Notes: generated from the sequence alone by a model not told the origin. A stretch of 55,413 nucleotides of DNA from an uncultured Flavobacteriales bacterium (GCA_905480125.1 CAJQPE010000027.1:1-55413); one strand, 5' to 3'; numbered from the stretch's first letter, positions 45,262 through 54,551 are shown. Translations and numbers: made by a program.

Positions 45262-46533
45262 ATGGAAACTATGACAAATACATTAACATCGAAGCAAGCG
45301 ATGGATTTAGAAGACAAATACGGTGCGCATAACTATCATCCGCTTCCTGTTGTTTTAGATAGAGGAGAAGGAGTTTTTGTTTGGGATTTAGAAGGAAACA
45401 AATATTTTGACTTTCTTTCATCATATTCTGCTGTAAACCAAGGCCACTGTCACCCTAGAATCATAGGAGCATTAACTGAGCAAGCGCAGAAGCTAACTTT
45501 AACCTCTAGGGCTTTCTATAATAGCGTTTTAGGAGAATTTGAAAAATACGCGGCTGAGTATTTCGGTTTCGATAAGATTTTGCCGATGAATACTGGAGCT
45601 GAAGCAGTCGAAACGGCTATTAAATTGGTGAGAAAATGGGGTTATGAAAAGAAAGGAATTTCTCAAAATCAAGCAAAAATTATCTTTTGCGAAAACAACT
45701 TCCACGGAAGAACCGTAACTATCGTATCAGCTTCCAATGACCCAGATGCAAGAAACAATTTTGGACCATTTACTCCAGGAATTATTTCTATTCCTTATAA
45801 CGATTTGAATGCATTAGCTAAAGAACTTGAGGACGAAGACGTTTGCGCTTTTATTGTAGAACCTATTCAAGGTGAAGCAGGGGTATTTGTTCCAGATGAA
45901 GACTTTTTAGATAAAGCACAAGCATTGTGTAAGTCTAAAAATGTATTGTTTGTTGCTGATGAAGTTCAAACAGGTATAGCTAGAACGGGTTCTCTATTAG
46001 CCGTCTGTGGTGATTGCAGTTGTGGAAACAAATGCGAAAAAGATCCAAAAACATATATACAGCCAGATGTGCTAATATTAGGTAAGGCAATTTCTGGAGG
46101 AGTATTTCCAGTATCGGCTGTATTCGCAAATAGCGACATAATGGAGGTAATTAGACCAGGGGAACATGGTTCTACATTTGGTGGAAATCCATTAGCTTGT
46201 AAAGTAGCAATTGCTGCATTAGAAGTTGTGAAAGACGAAAACTTAGCTAATAAAGCTAACCAATTAGGAAAATATCTTAGAAGTCAATTAGAAGCTTTAG
46301 GTAGTCCATTAATCAAATTGGTTAGAGGAAAAGGCTTGTTAAATGCAATTGTAATTAACGATACTCCAGATAGTAAAACAGCGTGGAACATATGTCTTCG
46401 GTTAAAAGAAAATGGTCTACTAGCAAAACCGACTCATGGAAACATTATCCGATTTGCACCACCTTTGGTAATTACACAATCTCAAATCGATGAATGCGTT
46501 ACAATAATCGGAAATGTGCTCTCTGAATTCTAA
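45262..46533 (+). CDS. rocD: Ornithine aminotransferase (ornithine--oxo-acid transaminase)
   Basis: A 423-residue PLP enzyme (class III aminotransferase) converting ornithine and 2-oxoglutarate to glutamate semialdehyde and glutamate. Ornithine-type motifs are present ([46 protein letters not shown]); the cofactor residues are Asp233 (FVADEVQTG) and Lys275 (ILGKAISGG). A cysteine cluster Cys249-x2-Cys252-x-Cys254-x3-Cys258 is inserted between the PLP aspartate and lysine, where most homologues have a short loop. The gene has its own promoter and is followed at once by a DUF5683 gene. Confidence 0.95.
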   Translation: METMTNTLTSKQAMDLEDKYGAHNYHPLPVVLDRGEGVFVWDLEGNKYFDFLSSYSAVNQGHCHPRIIGALTEQAQKLTLTSRAFYNSVLGEFEKYAAEYFGFDKILPMNTGAEAVETAIKLVRKWGYEKKGISQNQAKIIFCENNFHGRTVTIVSASNDPDARNNFGPFTPGIISIPYNDLNALAKELEDEDVCAFIVEPIQGEAGVFVPDEDFLDKAQALCKSKNVLFVADEVQTGIARTGSLLAVCGDCSCGNKCEKDPKTYIQPDVLILGKAISGGVFPVSAVFANSDIMEVIRPGEHGSTFGGNPLACKVAIAALEVVKDENLANKANQLGKYLRSQLEALGSPLIKLVRGKGLLNAIVINDTPDSKTAWNICLRLKENGLLAKPTHGNIIRFAPPLVITQSQIDECVTIIGNVLSEF

Positions 46534-47145
46534 ATGAATAGAAATAGCTTCATAAATTTTATAGCAGCCCTCAAGATATTGGGGGTTGTTTTTTTATTGG
46601 GAGTAATTGGTTTAAAGCCTGTATTTGGTCAGGAATCTGACTCTGTGCAGCTAGAGATTGGAGTTTCAGATTCGTTATTAAATAGCCATAAACCAATGAA
46701 AGCAACGCTTATGTCAGCAATTGTTCCAGGTTTGGGGCAGGTGTATAATTCAAAAAAAAGGAGCGGAGAACAACGAGCAAAACCTAATTATATGAAAGTT
46801 CCTTTGATATATGCAGGGCTTGGTACAGGAGTATATTTTTTGAGTACAAATACCATAGAATACAAAAGTTTAAAAAACTCGTATTTATCGAAAATAGAGC
46901 TTGATCCTTCATATACTGATGCACAAGCATTAGATGAAATAGAAGTGACCAGGCGTTATGCTGAGATTTCTGTTATCGCTATTGCTGTGGTTTACGTTTT
47001 AAATATTGTTGATGCTAGCGTAGGCGCTCATTTATATCATTTTGACGTTAGTGAGGACTTATCGTTCAATTTTCATCCAATCATATTTCCTTCGGTGGCT
47101 TCTAATATTACCTTTGCTGGAGGAACAATTCAGCTCAACTTTTAA
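46534..47145 (+). CDS. DUF5683 domain protein
   Basis: A 203-residue envelope protein with an N-terminal hydrophobic signal or anchor (FLLGVIGLKPVFGQ), then the DUF5683 signature KATLMSAIVPGLGQVYNSKK and two more hydrophobic segments (KVPLIYAGLGTGVYFLSTN, ISVIAIAVVYVLNIVDASVG). Function unknown; common in Bacteroidota next to parB or dapB and lepB. Its ATG directly follows the rocD stop with no gap, and dapB begins 24 bases later. Confidence 0.88.
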   Translation: MNRNSFINFIAALKILGVVFLLGVIGLKPVFGQESDSVQLEIGVSDSLLNSHKPMKATLMSAIVPGLGQVYNSKKRSGEQRAKPNYMKVPLIYAGLGTGVYFLSTNTIEYKSLKNSYLSKIELDPSYTDAQALDEIEVTRRYAEISVIAIAVVYVLNIVDASVGAHLYHFDVSEDLSFNFHPIIFPSVASNITFAGGTIQLNF

Positions 47146-47169
47146 GATTGTTTTGTTAAATTTTGTTAA

Positions 47170-47871
47170 ATGAAAATAGCACTTTTAGGTTACGGTAAGA
47201 TGGGAAAAGCAATTGAAGAAATTGCTTTAAATCGTGGTCATAGTGTTGTTTTTAAAACAAATGAAGCTAGCATGGAAAAGGATGTTTCTAAAGCAGATGT
47301 AGCTATCGACTTTAGTACCCCGGAAACGGCAGTGGATAATATAAAAAAATGTTTTGCCGTTAATGTGCCGGTTGTTGTTGGAACAACGGGCTGGTATGAG
47401 CGGTTTAGTGAGGTTTGTCGTTTGTGCGAGTTAGGTGGCCACTCGTTGTTTCACGCAACCAATTTTAGTGTTGGGGTAAATATCTTTTTCGAAGTCAATA
47501 AAAAGTTGGCTAAACTGATGGACACTCAGGCTGATTATGAAATTGAAATGACAGAAATTCATCATACTCAAAAATTGGATTCTCCAAGCGGTACTGCGAT
47601 AACATTGGCTGAAGGAATTGTTGGAGAACTTGATAGGAAATCCAAATGGTCGGAAGAAGCCCAAGGGCAAGATTCAATTTTAATTCACGCAAAGCGAGAA
47701 GGTGAAGTTCCCGGAACTCATATCATTGATTACGAGAATGAAATAGATAAAATTGAAATCAAGCATGAAGCAAAGGGACGAATAGGATTTGCAACCGGAG
47801 CTGTTGTAGCAGCAGAATGGTTACAAGATAAGCATGGTGTTTACACGATGAAAGATTTATTAAAATTATAA
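47170..47871 (+). CDS. dapB: 4-hydroxy-tetrahydrodipicolinate reductase
   Basis: A 233-residue NAD(P)H reductase of the diaminopimelate/lysine pathway. It has the nucleotide loop LLGYGKMGKAIEE, DFSTPETAVDN, VGTTGW, and the catalytic stretch EIHHTQKLDSPSGTA with His131 and Lys135. It supplies meso-diaminopimelate for peptidoglycan and lysine. It is shorter than the E. coli enzyme (273), as usual in Bacteroidota. The lepB gene starts eight bases downstream. Confidence 0.95.
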   Translation: MKIALLGYGKMGKAIEEIALNRGHSVVFKTNEASMEKDVSKADVAIDFSTPETAVDNIKKCFAVNVPVVVGTTGWYERFSEVCRLCELGGHSLFHATNFSVGVNIFFEVNKKLAKLMDTQADYEIEMTEIHHTQKLDSPSGTAITLAEGIVGELDRKSKWSEEAQGQDSILIHAKREGEVPGTHIIDYENEIDKIEIKHEAKGRIGFATGAVVAAEWLQDKHGVYTMKDLLKL

Positions 47872-47878
47872 CAGAGTC

Positions 47879-49534
47879 ATGGAGTATTTAATCATATTAC
47901 TAATCAATTACATCGGTATTTCAATTGCTTTGATGAAGTTCTTTCCTGCTGCGGGACATTCTTCTTCACATTCTTTAATTCCTGGATTAAACATCATCAC
48001 ATGGCTCAAAGTTATTAAACGTCCTTGGTGGTGGATATTCTTACTGATTTTTCCTGGAGTTAACTTCTTGCTCGGAATTGTTATGTGCGTTGAATTAGCC
48101 AAGGCATTTGGTTACTTAGAATCTAAAGATCAAATATTGGCTGGAGCATTTGGATTTATTTATCTACCAATGTTATCTAAAGACAAAAAACTAATTTATG
48201 TTGGTCCTGAAGATTGGACCAAAAAGAAAAAAACTAAAGTCAGAGAATGGAGTGAGGCTATCATCTTTGCCGTTATCGCTGCAAGCATTATAAGAACATA
48301 CTTTTTAGAGGCTTATACAATACCGACCCCTTCTATGGAGAGATCTCTATTAGTAGGTGATTACTTGTTTGTTAGCAAGTTTCACTATGGACCAAAGTCT
48401 CCACAAACACCACTTTCGTTTCCCTTTGCGCATCATACTATGCCTGGAACAACAAGCATGAAGTCATACTTAGAATGGATTAAACTCCCATTTTTTAGGT
48501 TACCTGGCTTTACAGATGTGGAAAGAAATGATGTTGTTGTCTTTAACTATCCTGATGGAGATACTGTTGTTGTTGCTCGGCAAAATGAGAGTTATCAGCA
48601 AATTATTAGAGATGAGGCATACTCATATAAATTAAAAGATTTAGATAATCAGATGCCATTAAAAGCAAATACTGTATACGAGAACCAGGCAAGAAAGAGA
48701 ATTCTTAAAAATGATCAAATTTCAGTTCGCCCAGTTGATAAAAGAGAGAACTATATAAAACGCTGTGTAGGAATTGCAGGTGATAAATTAGAAGTGAAAA
48801 ATGGAGTTTTATTTATAGATGATAAGCAAGCTGAGATACCAGAGGAATATCAGCTAAATTATAAGGTGAAAAATGTTCAATACATAAATAAGATTACGCT
48901 TAAAGAGAAATATGATATCAATTATAAAGCTACTGAGCAATCTGCCAGAGCGAACAATACGTTTGTGTTTCCGCTTACTGATACTAATCTAACGAAATTT
49001 AAGCAAGATGAACCGAATTTTAACTTTATTCCTGATTTTACTAGTAAAGATGAAATGAAAGGTTACATAACGAATAATCTTCGTAATAGGCCTGATATCA
49101 TTGAAAAACTAATGACCACCGGCGCGCAAAATCCAAGATTTTCAAATTTCCCTAATGACGTTAGATATAATTGGACTGAAGATAACTTTGGTCCAATAGT
49201 TATTCCAGCTGAAGGTAATACGATAGACTTGACTTTAGAGAATTTGCCTATATACAAGAGAATAATATTTTTATATGAAGGAAACGATTTGGAAATAAAA
49301 AATGACAAAATTTTCATCAATGGCGTTGAGACGAAAACCTATACTTTTAAGATGAACTACTATTGGTTGATGGGAGATAATAGACATAATTCAGCCGATT
49401 CTCGCTTCTGGGGCTTTGTTCCGGAAGATCACGTGGTTGGAAAAGCAGTGTTTATATGGATGTCTTTAGACCCAGAATTGAGTTGGTCAGAAGGAAAACT
49501 TAGATTTAGTCGCTTATTCAGTTTTATTGATTAA
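47879..49534 (+). CDS. lepB: Signal peptidase I, long Bacteroidota form
   Basis: A 551-residue membrane protease that removes signal peptides. An N-terminal membrane region (1-80) is followed by a helix at about 126-140 and the catalytic domain: nucleophile Ser152 (TIPTPSMERSLLVGDY), general base Lys294 (ENYIKRCVGIAGD) and box E (MGDNRHNSADSRFWG). There is about 140 residues between Ser and Lys, against 55 in E. coli, plus a second insert (about 325-470) before box E; these inserts are typical of the phylum. It is coupled to dapB in the same unit. Confidence 0.93.
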   Translation: MEYLIILLINYIGISIALMKFFPAAGHSSSHSLIPGLNIITWLKVIKRPWWWIFLLIFPGVNFLLGIVMCVELAKAFGYLESKDQILAGAFGFIYLPMLSKDKKLIYVGPEDWTKKKKTKVREWSEAIIFAVIAASIIRTYFLEAYTIPTPSMERSLLVGDYLFVSKFHYGPKSPQTPLSFPFAHHTMPGTTSMKSYLEWIKLPFFRLPGFTDVERNDVVVFNYPDGDTVVVARQNESYQQIIRDEAYSYKLKDLDNQMPLKANTVYENQARKRILKNDQISVRPVDKRENYIKRCVGIAGDKLEVKNGVLFIDDKQAEIPEEYQLNYKVKNVQYINKITLKEKYDINYKATEQSARANNTFVFPLTDTNLTKFKQDEPNFNFIPDFTSKDEMKGYITNNLRNRPDIIEKLMTTGAQNPRFSNFPNDVRYNWTEDNFGPIVIPAEGNTIDLTLENLPIYKRIIFLYEGNDLEIKNDKIFINGVETKTYTFKMNYYWLMGDNRHNSADSRFWGFVPEDHVVGKAVFIWMSLDPELSWSEGKLRFSRLFSFID

Positions 49535-49637
49535 TCCTTTTGCAAACGATTTATAGGTTCACAAAACCGCTTATGTAGAAATAGATACCGCTAAGCGAAA
49601 AGAAAAACGTTTCCAATTCTTACAGGAAACTTGTTCG

Positions 49638-49645
49638 TAAATTTG
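49638..49645 (+). promoter_or_regulatory. -7 promoter element (TAAATTTG) of the TonB receptor gene
   Basis: Exact TAnnTTTG match 13 bases before the ATG at 49658. It decides the start: a TTG at 49631 lies upstream of the predicted transcription start and is unlikely. The -33 position has no clear TTG. Confidence 0.5.
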
Positions 49646-49657
49646 TGGGATAAATTA

Positions 49658-51997
49658 ATGGATAAAATGAAAGCTTCAAGTATAATAATTACTCTCTTTA
49701 TTTTTTTTAGCTCGTTTTCTTTTGGTCAAAAACATACATTAAGTGGATATGTAATAGATTCAGAATCAGGCGAATCTTTGATTGGAGTTACGATTTATGT
49801 TGAGGAAATGAAAGTGGGAACAGTAACTAACGTTTATGGTTTCTATTCATTAACGGTTCCTGAAGGAACCTATAATATCAAATATAGTTTTATTGGTTTT
49901 CAGACAATAGCTGAGCAGATTAAGTTAACAGAAAACATTAAAAAAGATGTAGAGTTAGGAACCAATTCAGAAATTCTTAGAGAGGTTGTTATTGAGGCTG
50001 AAGCTGAAGACGATAATGTTCGATCCACGGAAATGAGTACAGTAAAAATGAATATGTCAGAAATTGAAAAACTGCCAGTTTTATTTGGGGAAGTGGACGT
50101 TTTAAAGACAATAACACTTATGCCAGGAGTTCAATCAGCTGGTGAAGGAAACACTGGATTTTATGTAAGAGGTGGGGGTCCAGATCAAAATCTAATATTA
50201 TTAGATGAGGCTCCAGTTTATAATGCTTCACACTTGCTTGGTTTCTTTAGTGTTTTCAATGCGGATGCGGTTAAAGAAATGGAGTTAATGAAGGGTGGAA
50301 TACCTTCAGAATACGGAGGTCGGTTATCATCTGTGTTAGATATTAAGATGAATGAAGGTAACCAGAGGAAAACAACTGTTAAAGGCGGTCTAGGTTTAAT
50401 TGCTTCGCGACTAACAATAGAGTCTCCATTTTTTGGAGCAACAAAAGATAAAGCGTCTTTTATTGTATCAGGGAGACGAACTTATGCGGATATATTTTTA
50501 AAAGCAGCACCAGACACAAGTTTAAGAGATGCTAAACTTTATTTCTACGATTTAAGTGCAAAGGTTAATTATAAGCTAAATGATAATAATAGAATTTTCT
50601 TATCTGGTTATTTCGGTAGAGATGTTTTTGCATTTGGTGATTCGTTTGGTTTTAATTGGGGTAATACAACAGGAACGGCACGATGGAATCACCTCTTCAA
50701 TGACAAGCTGTTTATGAATACGGCATTTGTCTATAGCGACTATGACTATAATTTCAATATTAATTTTAGTGAGGATGTTGGTTTTGGTTTAAAATCGGGT
50801 ATCCAGGACATTAACTTAAAAACAGATTTACAGTACTTTCCTAACACAAAAAACAATATAAAATTTGGTGCAAATTTAATCCATCATACCTTCATACCTG
50901 GTGAATTTGTAAGTGATAACATTGACTCTGATAATTTTGCGGTAGTTGAGAAGAAAGCATTTGAATATTCGCTTTATGTAGGTAATGATCATAAAATTAC
51001 TGATAGAATTTCGTCGAATTACGGGTTAAGATGGAATTCTTTTTCTGTAATTGGACCTGGTGAAGAATATTCCTATGAAGAGGATGGTGAAACAATAAAA
51101 GATACTGTGGTATACGAGCAATTTGAATTGGCGAAGACTTATGGAGGTTTTGAGCCAAGAATATCAGTAAATTATACGTTAAATAGTCAAAGTTCAATTA
51201 AAGCTTCGTATAATAGAATGAGACAAAATGTGCACCTTCTTTCTCCTTCTACCTCAGGCACACCAATTGATTTATGGTTGCCAAGTACGAGTATTATAGC
51301 TCCAGAAATAGCTGATCAAGTGGCGTTGGGGTATTTTAGAAATTTCAGTAAGAATAAATACGAAACCAGCGTTGAAGTATATTATAAAGACATGCAAAAT
51401 CAAATTGATTATAAACAAGGCACCAATATTATTCTCAATCCAACCGTAGAGTCAGAATTGTTGTTTGGACGCGGCTGGTCTTATGGTGCCGAGTTTTTAA
51501 TCCGAAAAAGGAAAGGAAGTTTTACTGGGTGGATTGGCTATACACTTGCTAGAACAGAACGGCAATTTGACGGTGTAGATAATGGAGTTGTATACCCTTC
51601 TAGGTATGATAGAACTCATGACATTTCAGTTGTAGCATCATATACAATTTCAGAACGATTAACTTTAGCTGCAACATGGGTATATAATACTGGAAATGCA
51701 GTGACATTTCCCTCTGGTAAATATGAGTTCGGAGGAGAAACTATTAATTTTTATACAGAAAGAAATGGTTATAGAATGCCTGCTTATCACCGTGGTGATT
51801 TGTCATTAACACTTGATGGAAAAAAACGTGAGAAGTTTAACTCAAGTTGGAACCTTAGCATATACAATATTTACAATAGGATGAATGCATATAGCATAAG
51901 TTTTAGAGATAGTGAAACTGCTCCGGGAACAACAGAAGCAGTGCAGCTTTCGTTGTTTGGAATTATACCAGCTATAACTTGGAACTTTAAATTTTAG
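49658..51997 (+). CDS. TonB-dependent receptor with CarboxypepD-reg-like domain
   Basis: A 779-residue outer-membrane receptor. It has a signal peptide (ASSIIITLFIFFSSFSFGQ), a carboxypeptidase-regulatory-like domain (about 25-105, SGYVIDSESGESLIGVTIYV), a plug domain (VLKTITLMPGVQSAGEGNTG, VRGGGPDQNLILLDEAPVYN) and a barrel ending in GIIPAITWNFKF. The start is ATG 49658 or 49667. The DUF4249 lipoprotein gene follows after three bases, a frequent pair in Flavobacteriia, in which the lipoprotein probably acts with the receptor at the cell surface. Substrate unknown. Confidence 0.93.
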   Translation: MDKMKASSIIITLFIFFSSFSFGQKHTLSGYVIDSESGESLIGVTIYVEEMKVGTVTNVYGFYSLTVPEGTYNIKYSFIGFQTIAEQIKLTENIKKDVELGTNSEILREVVIEAEAEDDNVRSTEMSTVKMNMSEIEKLPVLFGEVDVLKTITLMPGVQSAGEGNTGFYVRGGGPDQNLILLDEAPVYNASHLLGFFSVFNADAVKEMELMKGGIPSEYGGRLSSVLDIKMNEGNQRKTTVKGGLGLIASRLTIESPFFGATKDKASFIVSGRRTYADIFLKAAPDTSLRDAKLYFYDLSAKVNYKLNDNNRIFLSGYFGRDVFAFGDSFGFNWGNTTGTARWNHLFNDKLFMNTAFVYSDYDYNFNINFSEDVGFGLKSGIQDINLKTDLQYFPNTKNNIKFGANLIHHTFIPGEFVSDNIDSDNFAVVEKKAFEYSLYVGNDHKITDRISSNYGLRWNSFSVIGPGEEYSYEEDGETIKDTVVYEQFELAKTYGGFEPRISVNYTLNSQSSIKASYNRMRQNVHLLSPSTSGTPIDLWLPSTSIIAPEIADQVALGYFRNFSKNKYETSVEVYYKDMQNQIDYKQGTNIILNPTVESELLFGRGWSYGAEFLIRKRKGSFTGWIGYTLARTERQFDGVDNGVVYPSRYDRTHDISVVASYTISERLTLAATWVYNTGNAVTFPSGKYEFGGETINFYTERNGYRMPAYHRGDLSLTLDGKKREKFNSSWNLSIYNIYNRMNAYSISFRDSETAPGTTEAVQLSLFGIIPAITWNFKF

Positions 51998-52000
51998 AAT

Positions 52001-52837
52001 ATGAAAAACGGTTTGAAATATTGGCAAGCAATGGTTCTTGTTTTAGGTATTGGATTTTCAGCTTGTGAAAAGGTGATTGAAATTGATCTAAATGAAGCTG
52101 ATATAAAGCTTGTTGTTGAGGGTAACGTTACTAATGGAGCAGGCCCTTATTTGATTAAATTAACCCAGAGTGGTGCTTATTTTGGAGAAAGCACCTACAA
52201 TAGAGCTGAAGGGGCTAGTGTAACAATTAGTGATGACGCCGGTAACATAGATATTTTGGTAGAGCAAGATGCAGGGATGTATTACACGCAAAATCTACAA
52301 GGAACTCCTGGTCGATCTTATACGCTCGACATTGATTTCAATGATGTGTCTTATAGCTCTACTGTAAAAATGCCGGTGGCGGTAGTTGTTGATACTTCAT
52401 TCTCTTATGAAGATGATGGTAGCTCTAGTCTCTTTGTGGATCCAGGCTTTTATGTTTTAGGTAGTTTTATGGATACGAAGGAATTAGATTATTATAGAAT
52501 TCAAGCTTTTGTTGGAGGAGACTCTTTGGTTGAGGTTCGCACGCCTTGGGATGGTAATCCGGTGGAAGACTTTCAATTAGGCGCTATTGATGGAGTATCT
52601 TCTCAATTGTTTGTAAATCCATTCATCGCATTTAAGTCACAAGACACTGTTACAATAATGCTAAACTCGGTTAATAAAAACTCCTATGATTACTTTGTTT
52701 CACTTTCTGAATCAAAGGCCAGTGGTGGAGGAGGTTTTGGAAGTATTCCTCAAAATCCCCCGTCTAATATTTCTAATGGAGCATTAGGCTTTTTCGATGC
52801 TTATACTGAGGATCAATTTACTGTGGTAATCGACTAG
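52001..52837 (+). CDS. DUF4249 family lipoprotein
   Basis: A 278-residue protein with a lipoprotein signal (AMVLVLGIGFSAC, lipobox FSAC) and a beta-sandwich region typical of DUF4249: KVIEIDLNEADIKLVVEGNV, then YTLDIDFNDVSYSSTVKMPV, and a late NPPSNISNGALGFFDAY. Members stand beside TonB-dependent receptors as here. The function has not been shown, though a cell-surface binding role is likely. Confidence 0.92.
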   Translation: MKNGLKYWQAMVLVLGIGFSACEKVIEIDLNEADIKLVVEGNVTNGAGPYLIKLTQSGAYFGESTYNRAEGASVTISDDAGNIDILVEQDAGMYYTQNLQGTPGRSYTLDIDFNDVSYSSTVKMPVAVVVDTSFSYEDDGSSSLFVDPGFYVLGSFMDTKELDYYRIQAFVGGDSLVEVRTPWDGNPVEDFQLGAIDGVSSQLFVNPFIAFKSQDTVTIMLNSVNKNSYDYFVSLSESKASGGGGFGSIPQNPPSNISNGALGFFDAYTEDQFTVVID

Positions 52838-53246
52838 TTGGTATATACCTTCTCCAAAATATAATATTCAGGATAACAAAATTATTCTATCTACACTATT
52901 TACGTATTTTTCAACATGCGTTGAAAAAAATAACTATGCCTTCCTAATAATTCAGCAAAGAAAAAGTCTTTGGGAATAGCCTCAATCGAAAGAATTTTTT
53001 AATTCATTCATTAGCTCTTAGCATGGCTGAGCTATCTTTAGAACGATTGGTTTCCGAGATAATGGAAATCATATATTTTTTGTCTAAAATACTTTATTTA
53101 ATTCGGTATCTTGGTTCTTGTGAACATCTAGATAGAATAAATCAGTTTTATACTAAATTCCACACCATTAAGGGCATTAAAAATAGCCAGCAAAAGATAA
53201 ATTCCAATCAGGTATATAAAAGAAAATATATTCATTTTTTAATTTT
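52838..53246. other. Intergenic region, no convincing gene
   Basis: AT-rich sequence between the DUF4249 gene and the rhodopsin terminator. It contains a perfect hairpin TTTTTCAAC-ATGC-GTTGAAAAA at 52907-52928, which lacks a T run and is not a standard terminator. A frame from 53023 runs through the downstream terminator and resembles no family, so I do not call it. Confidence 0.5.
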
Positions 53247-53280
53247 AAAAAAAAAAGCAGAGCACTGCTGCTCTGCTTTT
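53247..53280 (-). terminator. Strong rho-independent terminator after the rhodopsin gene
   Basis: Read on the minus strand, GCAGAGCA-GCAG-TGCTCTGC (53276-53257), extended by four A-T pairs and followed by a run of ten T. It lies 24 bases after the rhodopsin stop and shows that the rhodopsin transcript ends here, so the gene is monocistronic. Confidence 0.92.
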
Positions 53281-53303
53281 GTAATTCGCTGAATCATAAT
53301 GAA

Positions 53304-54026
53304 TTATTTTGATTCCTTAATCGCAATACTATAAACGACTAATCCAAATCCAATTTTATTGATTGCATCAGCAATGTTGTACCATAAATCAACATTACTT
53401 GATTCCCATCCGAACGCGGTATTCAACCAACCTCCGTCCATACACATGTAACCTATTGGATAAATTGACCATCCTACAAGTACAAACCAAGCCAATATTC
53501 TCACTCCGTTTTTAACGGCACTGGAATTACTCTTTTCAGCCAGTTGTGCAACTTCACCAAACCAAGCTGTATATAAGATATAAATATATCCTATAGTTGA
53601 AATAACACCCCACTGAACAGAATGACCTGTTGAACCATCGCTAAATGCTTCTCCAATGTAACCTGCAACAAGCATCCATGCTGAAGCGATTATTAATTTC
53701 CACAACAAGGATTTTTTTGCTCCAGCTGCTTTTGTCAATAGATAAAATTCTACACACATCAACGGAACTGTTAAAGTCCAATCAATATATCTTAAGGCAG
53801 TAGGATTATCTCCCGTTGCCATGTAATAATCTCGCATATAAAAGTAATGAACTGCCGCTATTCCCGTAATCAGCCCAGAAATGAGTAAGGATAGTTTCCA
53901 CTTTTTATCGACACTCCCTCTTTCAAAGAAGAAAAAAACTGATGCTGCTAACATCGCCATGTAACCAGTAAAAAACGTAAACGCTACTGGATCATCTTTT
54001 GGTATTGTTAAAATATTTAATAACAT
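53304..54026 (-). CDS. Proteorhodopsin, light-driven proton pump (green type)
   Basis: A 240-residue seven-helix retinal protein. Key residues: His60, Arg79, proton acceptor Asp82, Thr86, donor Glu93 (in RYIDWTLTVPLMCVEFYLL; proteorhodopsin numbering Asp97, Thr101, Glu108) and retinal Lys224 (DAINKIGFG). The DTE set marks an outward proton pump. The tuning position (105 in proteorhodopsin) is Met90, as in most marine Bacteroidota, giving green absorption. Gly140 in WGVISTIG at the start of helix E may be the small residue that opens a carotenoid-binding window in xanthorhodopsin-like pumps. No blh or crt genes are adjacent, so retinal is made from a distant locus. Confidence 0.97.
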   Translation of the reverse strand: MLLNILTIPKDDPVAFTFFTGYMAMLAASVFFFFERGSVDKKWKLSLLISGLITGIAAVHYFYMRDYYMATGDNPTALRYIDWTLTVPLMCVEFYLLTKAAGAKKSLLWKLIIASAWMLVAGYIGEAFSDGSTGHSVQWGVISTIGYIYILYTAWFGEVAQLAEKSNSSAVKNGVRILAWFVLVGWSIYPIGYMCMDGGWLNTAFGWESSNVDLWYNIADAINKIGFGLVVYSIAIKESK

Positions 54027-54056
54027 AATTTATAAGATTTAAGATTAATAATAAAT

Positions 54057-54064
54057 CAAATTTA
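54057..54064 (-). promoter_or_regulatory. -7 promoter element (TAAATTTG) of the rhodopsin gene
   Basis: Exact TAnnTTTG match on the minus strand; predicted leader of about 25 bases to the ATG at 54026. No TTG lies at the -33 distance, where the operator-like element begins instead, which suggests an activator- or repressor-controlled promoter. Confidence 0.55.
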
Positions 54065-54077
54065 CAAAATAATGTTT

Positions 54078-54100
54078 AATGTTTTGCTAAATTAGTTAAA
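54078..54100 (-). promoter_or_regulatory. Operator-like element, copy A, upstream of rhodopsin
   Basis: A 23-base element with the core ACTAATTTAGCAA (minus strand), ending 13 bases upstream of the -7 box. It sits within a 26-base imperfect inverted repeat bounded by GTTTTG and CAAAAC (54081-54106) and is flanked by two direct copies of AAATAATGTTTA (54067-54078 and 54108-54119, 41 bases apart). It matches copy B at 21 of 23 positions. Confidence 0.55.
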
Positions 54101-54189
54101 CAAAACTAAATAATGTTTAGGAAATTTATTCAATTAATTCTTCAGGCCTTGCTATTCTTATAAAATCAATATAACCTCTGATTTTTTTA

Positions 54190-54212
54190 TTTGACTAATT
54201 TAGCAACACATT
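54190..54212 (+). promoter_or_regulatory. Operator-like element, copy B, inverted
   Basis: The same 23-base element as copy A in opposite orientation, 21 of 23 bases identical, 90 bases away. Both copies are followed at short distance by ATTATTTTG (54221-54229 here, 54073-54065 at the rhodopsin side). It points rightwards toward decayed coding sequence, as if a divergent partner gene had once been there. Confidence 0.5.
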
Positions 54213-54257
54213 TGAAGAAAATTATTTTGATGAATGATATGGATTGTGCAACAGATA

Positions 54258-54551
54258 TTAATCTTGTAACCAACTAGATATATTTCCATTATATTTTCTC
54301 CATCTTTTTTCTTCACGAATTAATAAGGCTTCAAATTTACACGGCTGATCAATTTTTATGACTAGCGGAAGTTCAGTTATAGGATGCTTCAAAACCAACT
54401 CCAAAGCACATACAAACAAATCTTTACCCAATAAAACATTTCCTAATTCACCATAAATTTTATCACCCTCGATAGGAAAACTAATGCTATACATGTGAGT
54501 TCTTAATTGATGGGTTCTGCCTGTCTTTCGCTGTGCTTGATTTCCAATCAA
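54258..54551 (-). pseudogene. RluA-family pseudouridine synthase, C-terminal fragment
   Basis: A minus-strand frame of 97 residues carries the C-terminal part of an RluA-type 23S rRNA/tRNA pseudouridine synthase: KTGRTHQLRTHMYSISFPIE, then GDKIYGE and ALELVLKHPITELPL. A TGA stop lies in frame just before it, and the catalytic HRLDKDTSG region is missing from the sequence further right. The only possible start is a TTG. I read it as a remnant of a gene broken by deletion or rearrangement. Confidence 0.75.

Noticed and set aside
52907-52928. Perfect 9-bp hairpin after the DUF4249 gene as a terminator
   Set aside because: There is no T run after the stem on either strand, so it does not meet the usual criteria.
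53023-53292. 89-residue plus-strand frame before the rhodopsin terminator
   Set aside because: It runs through the rhodopsin terminator hairpin and poly-A tract, has low-complexity composition and matches no family.
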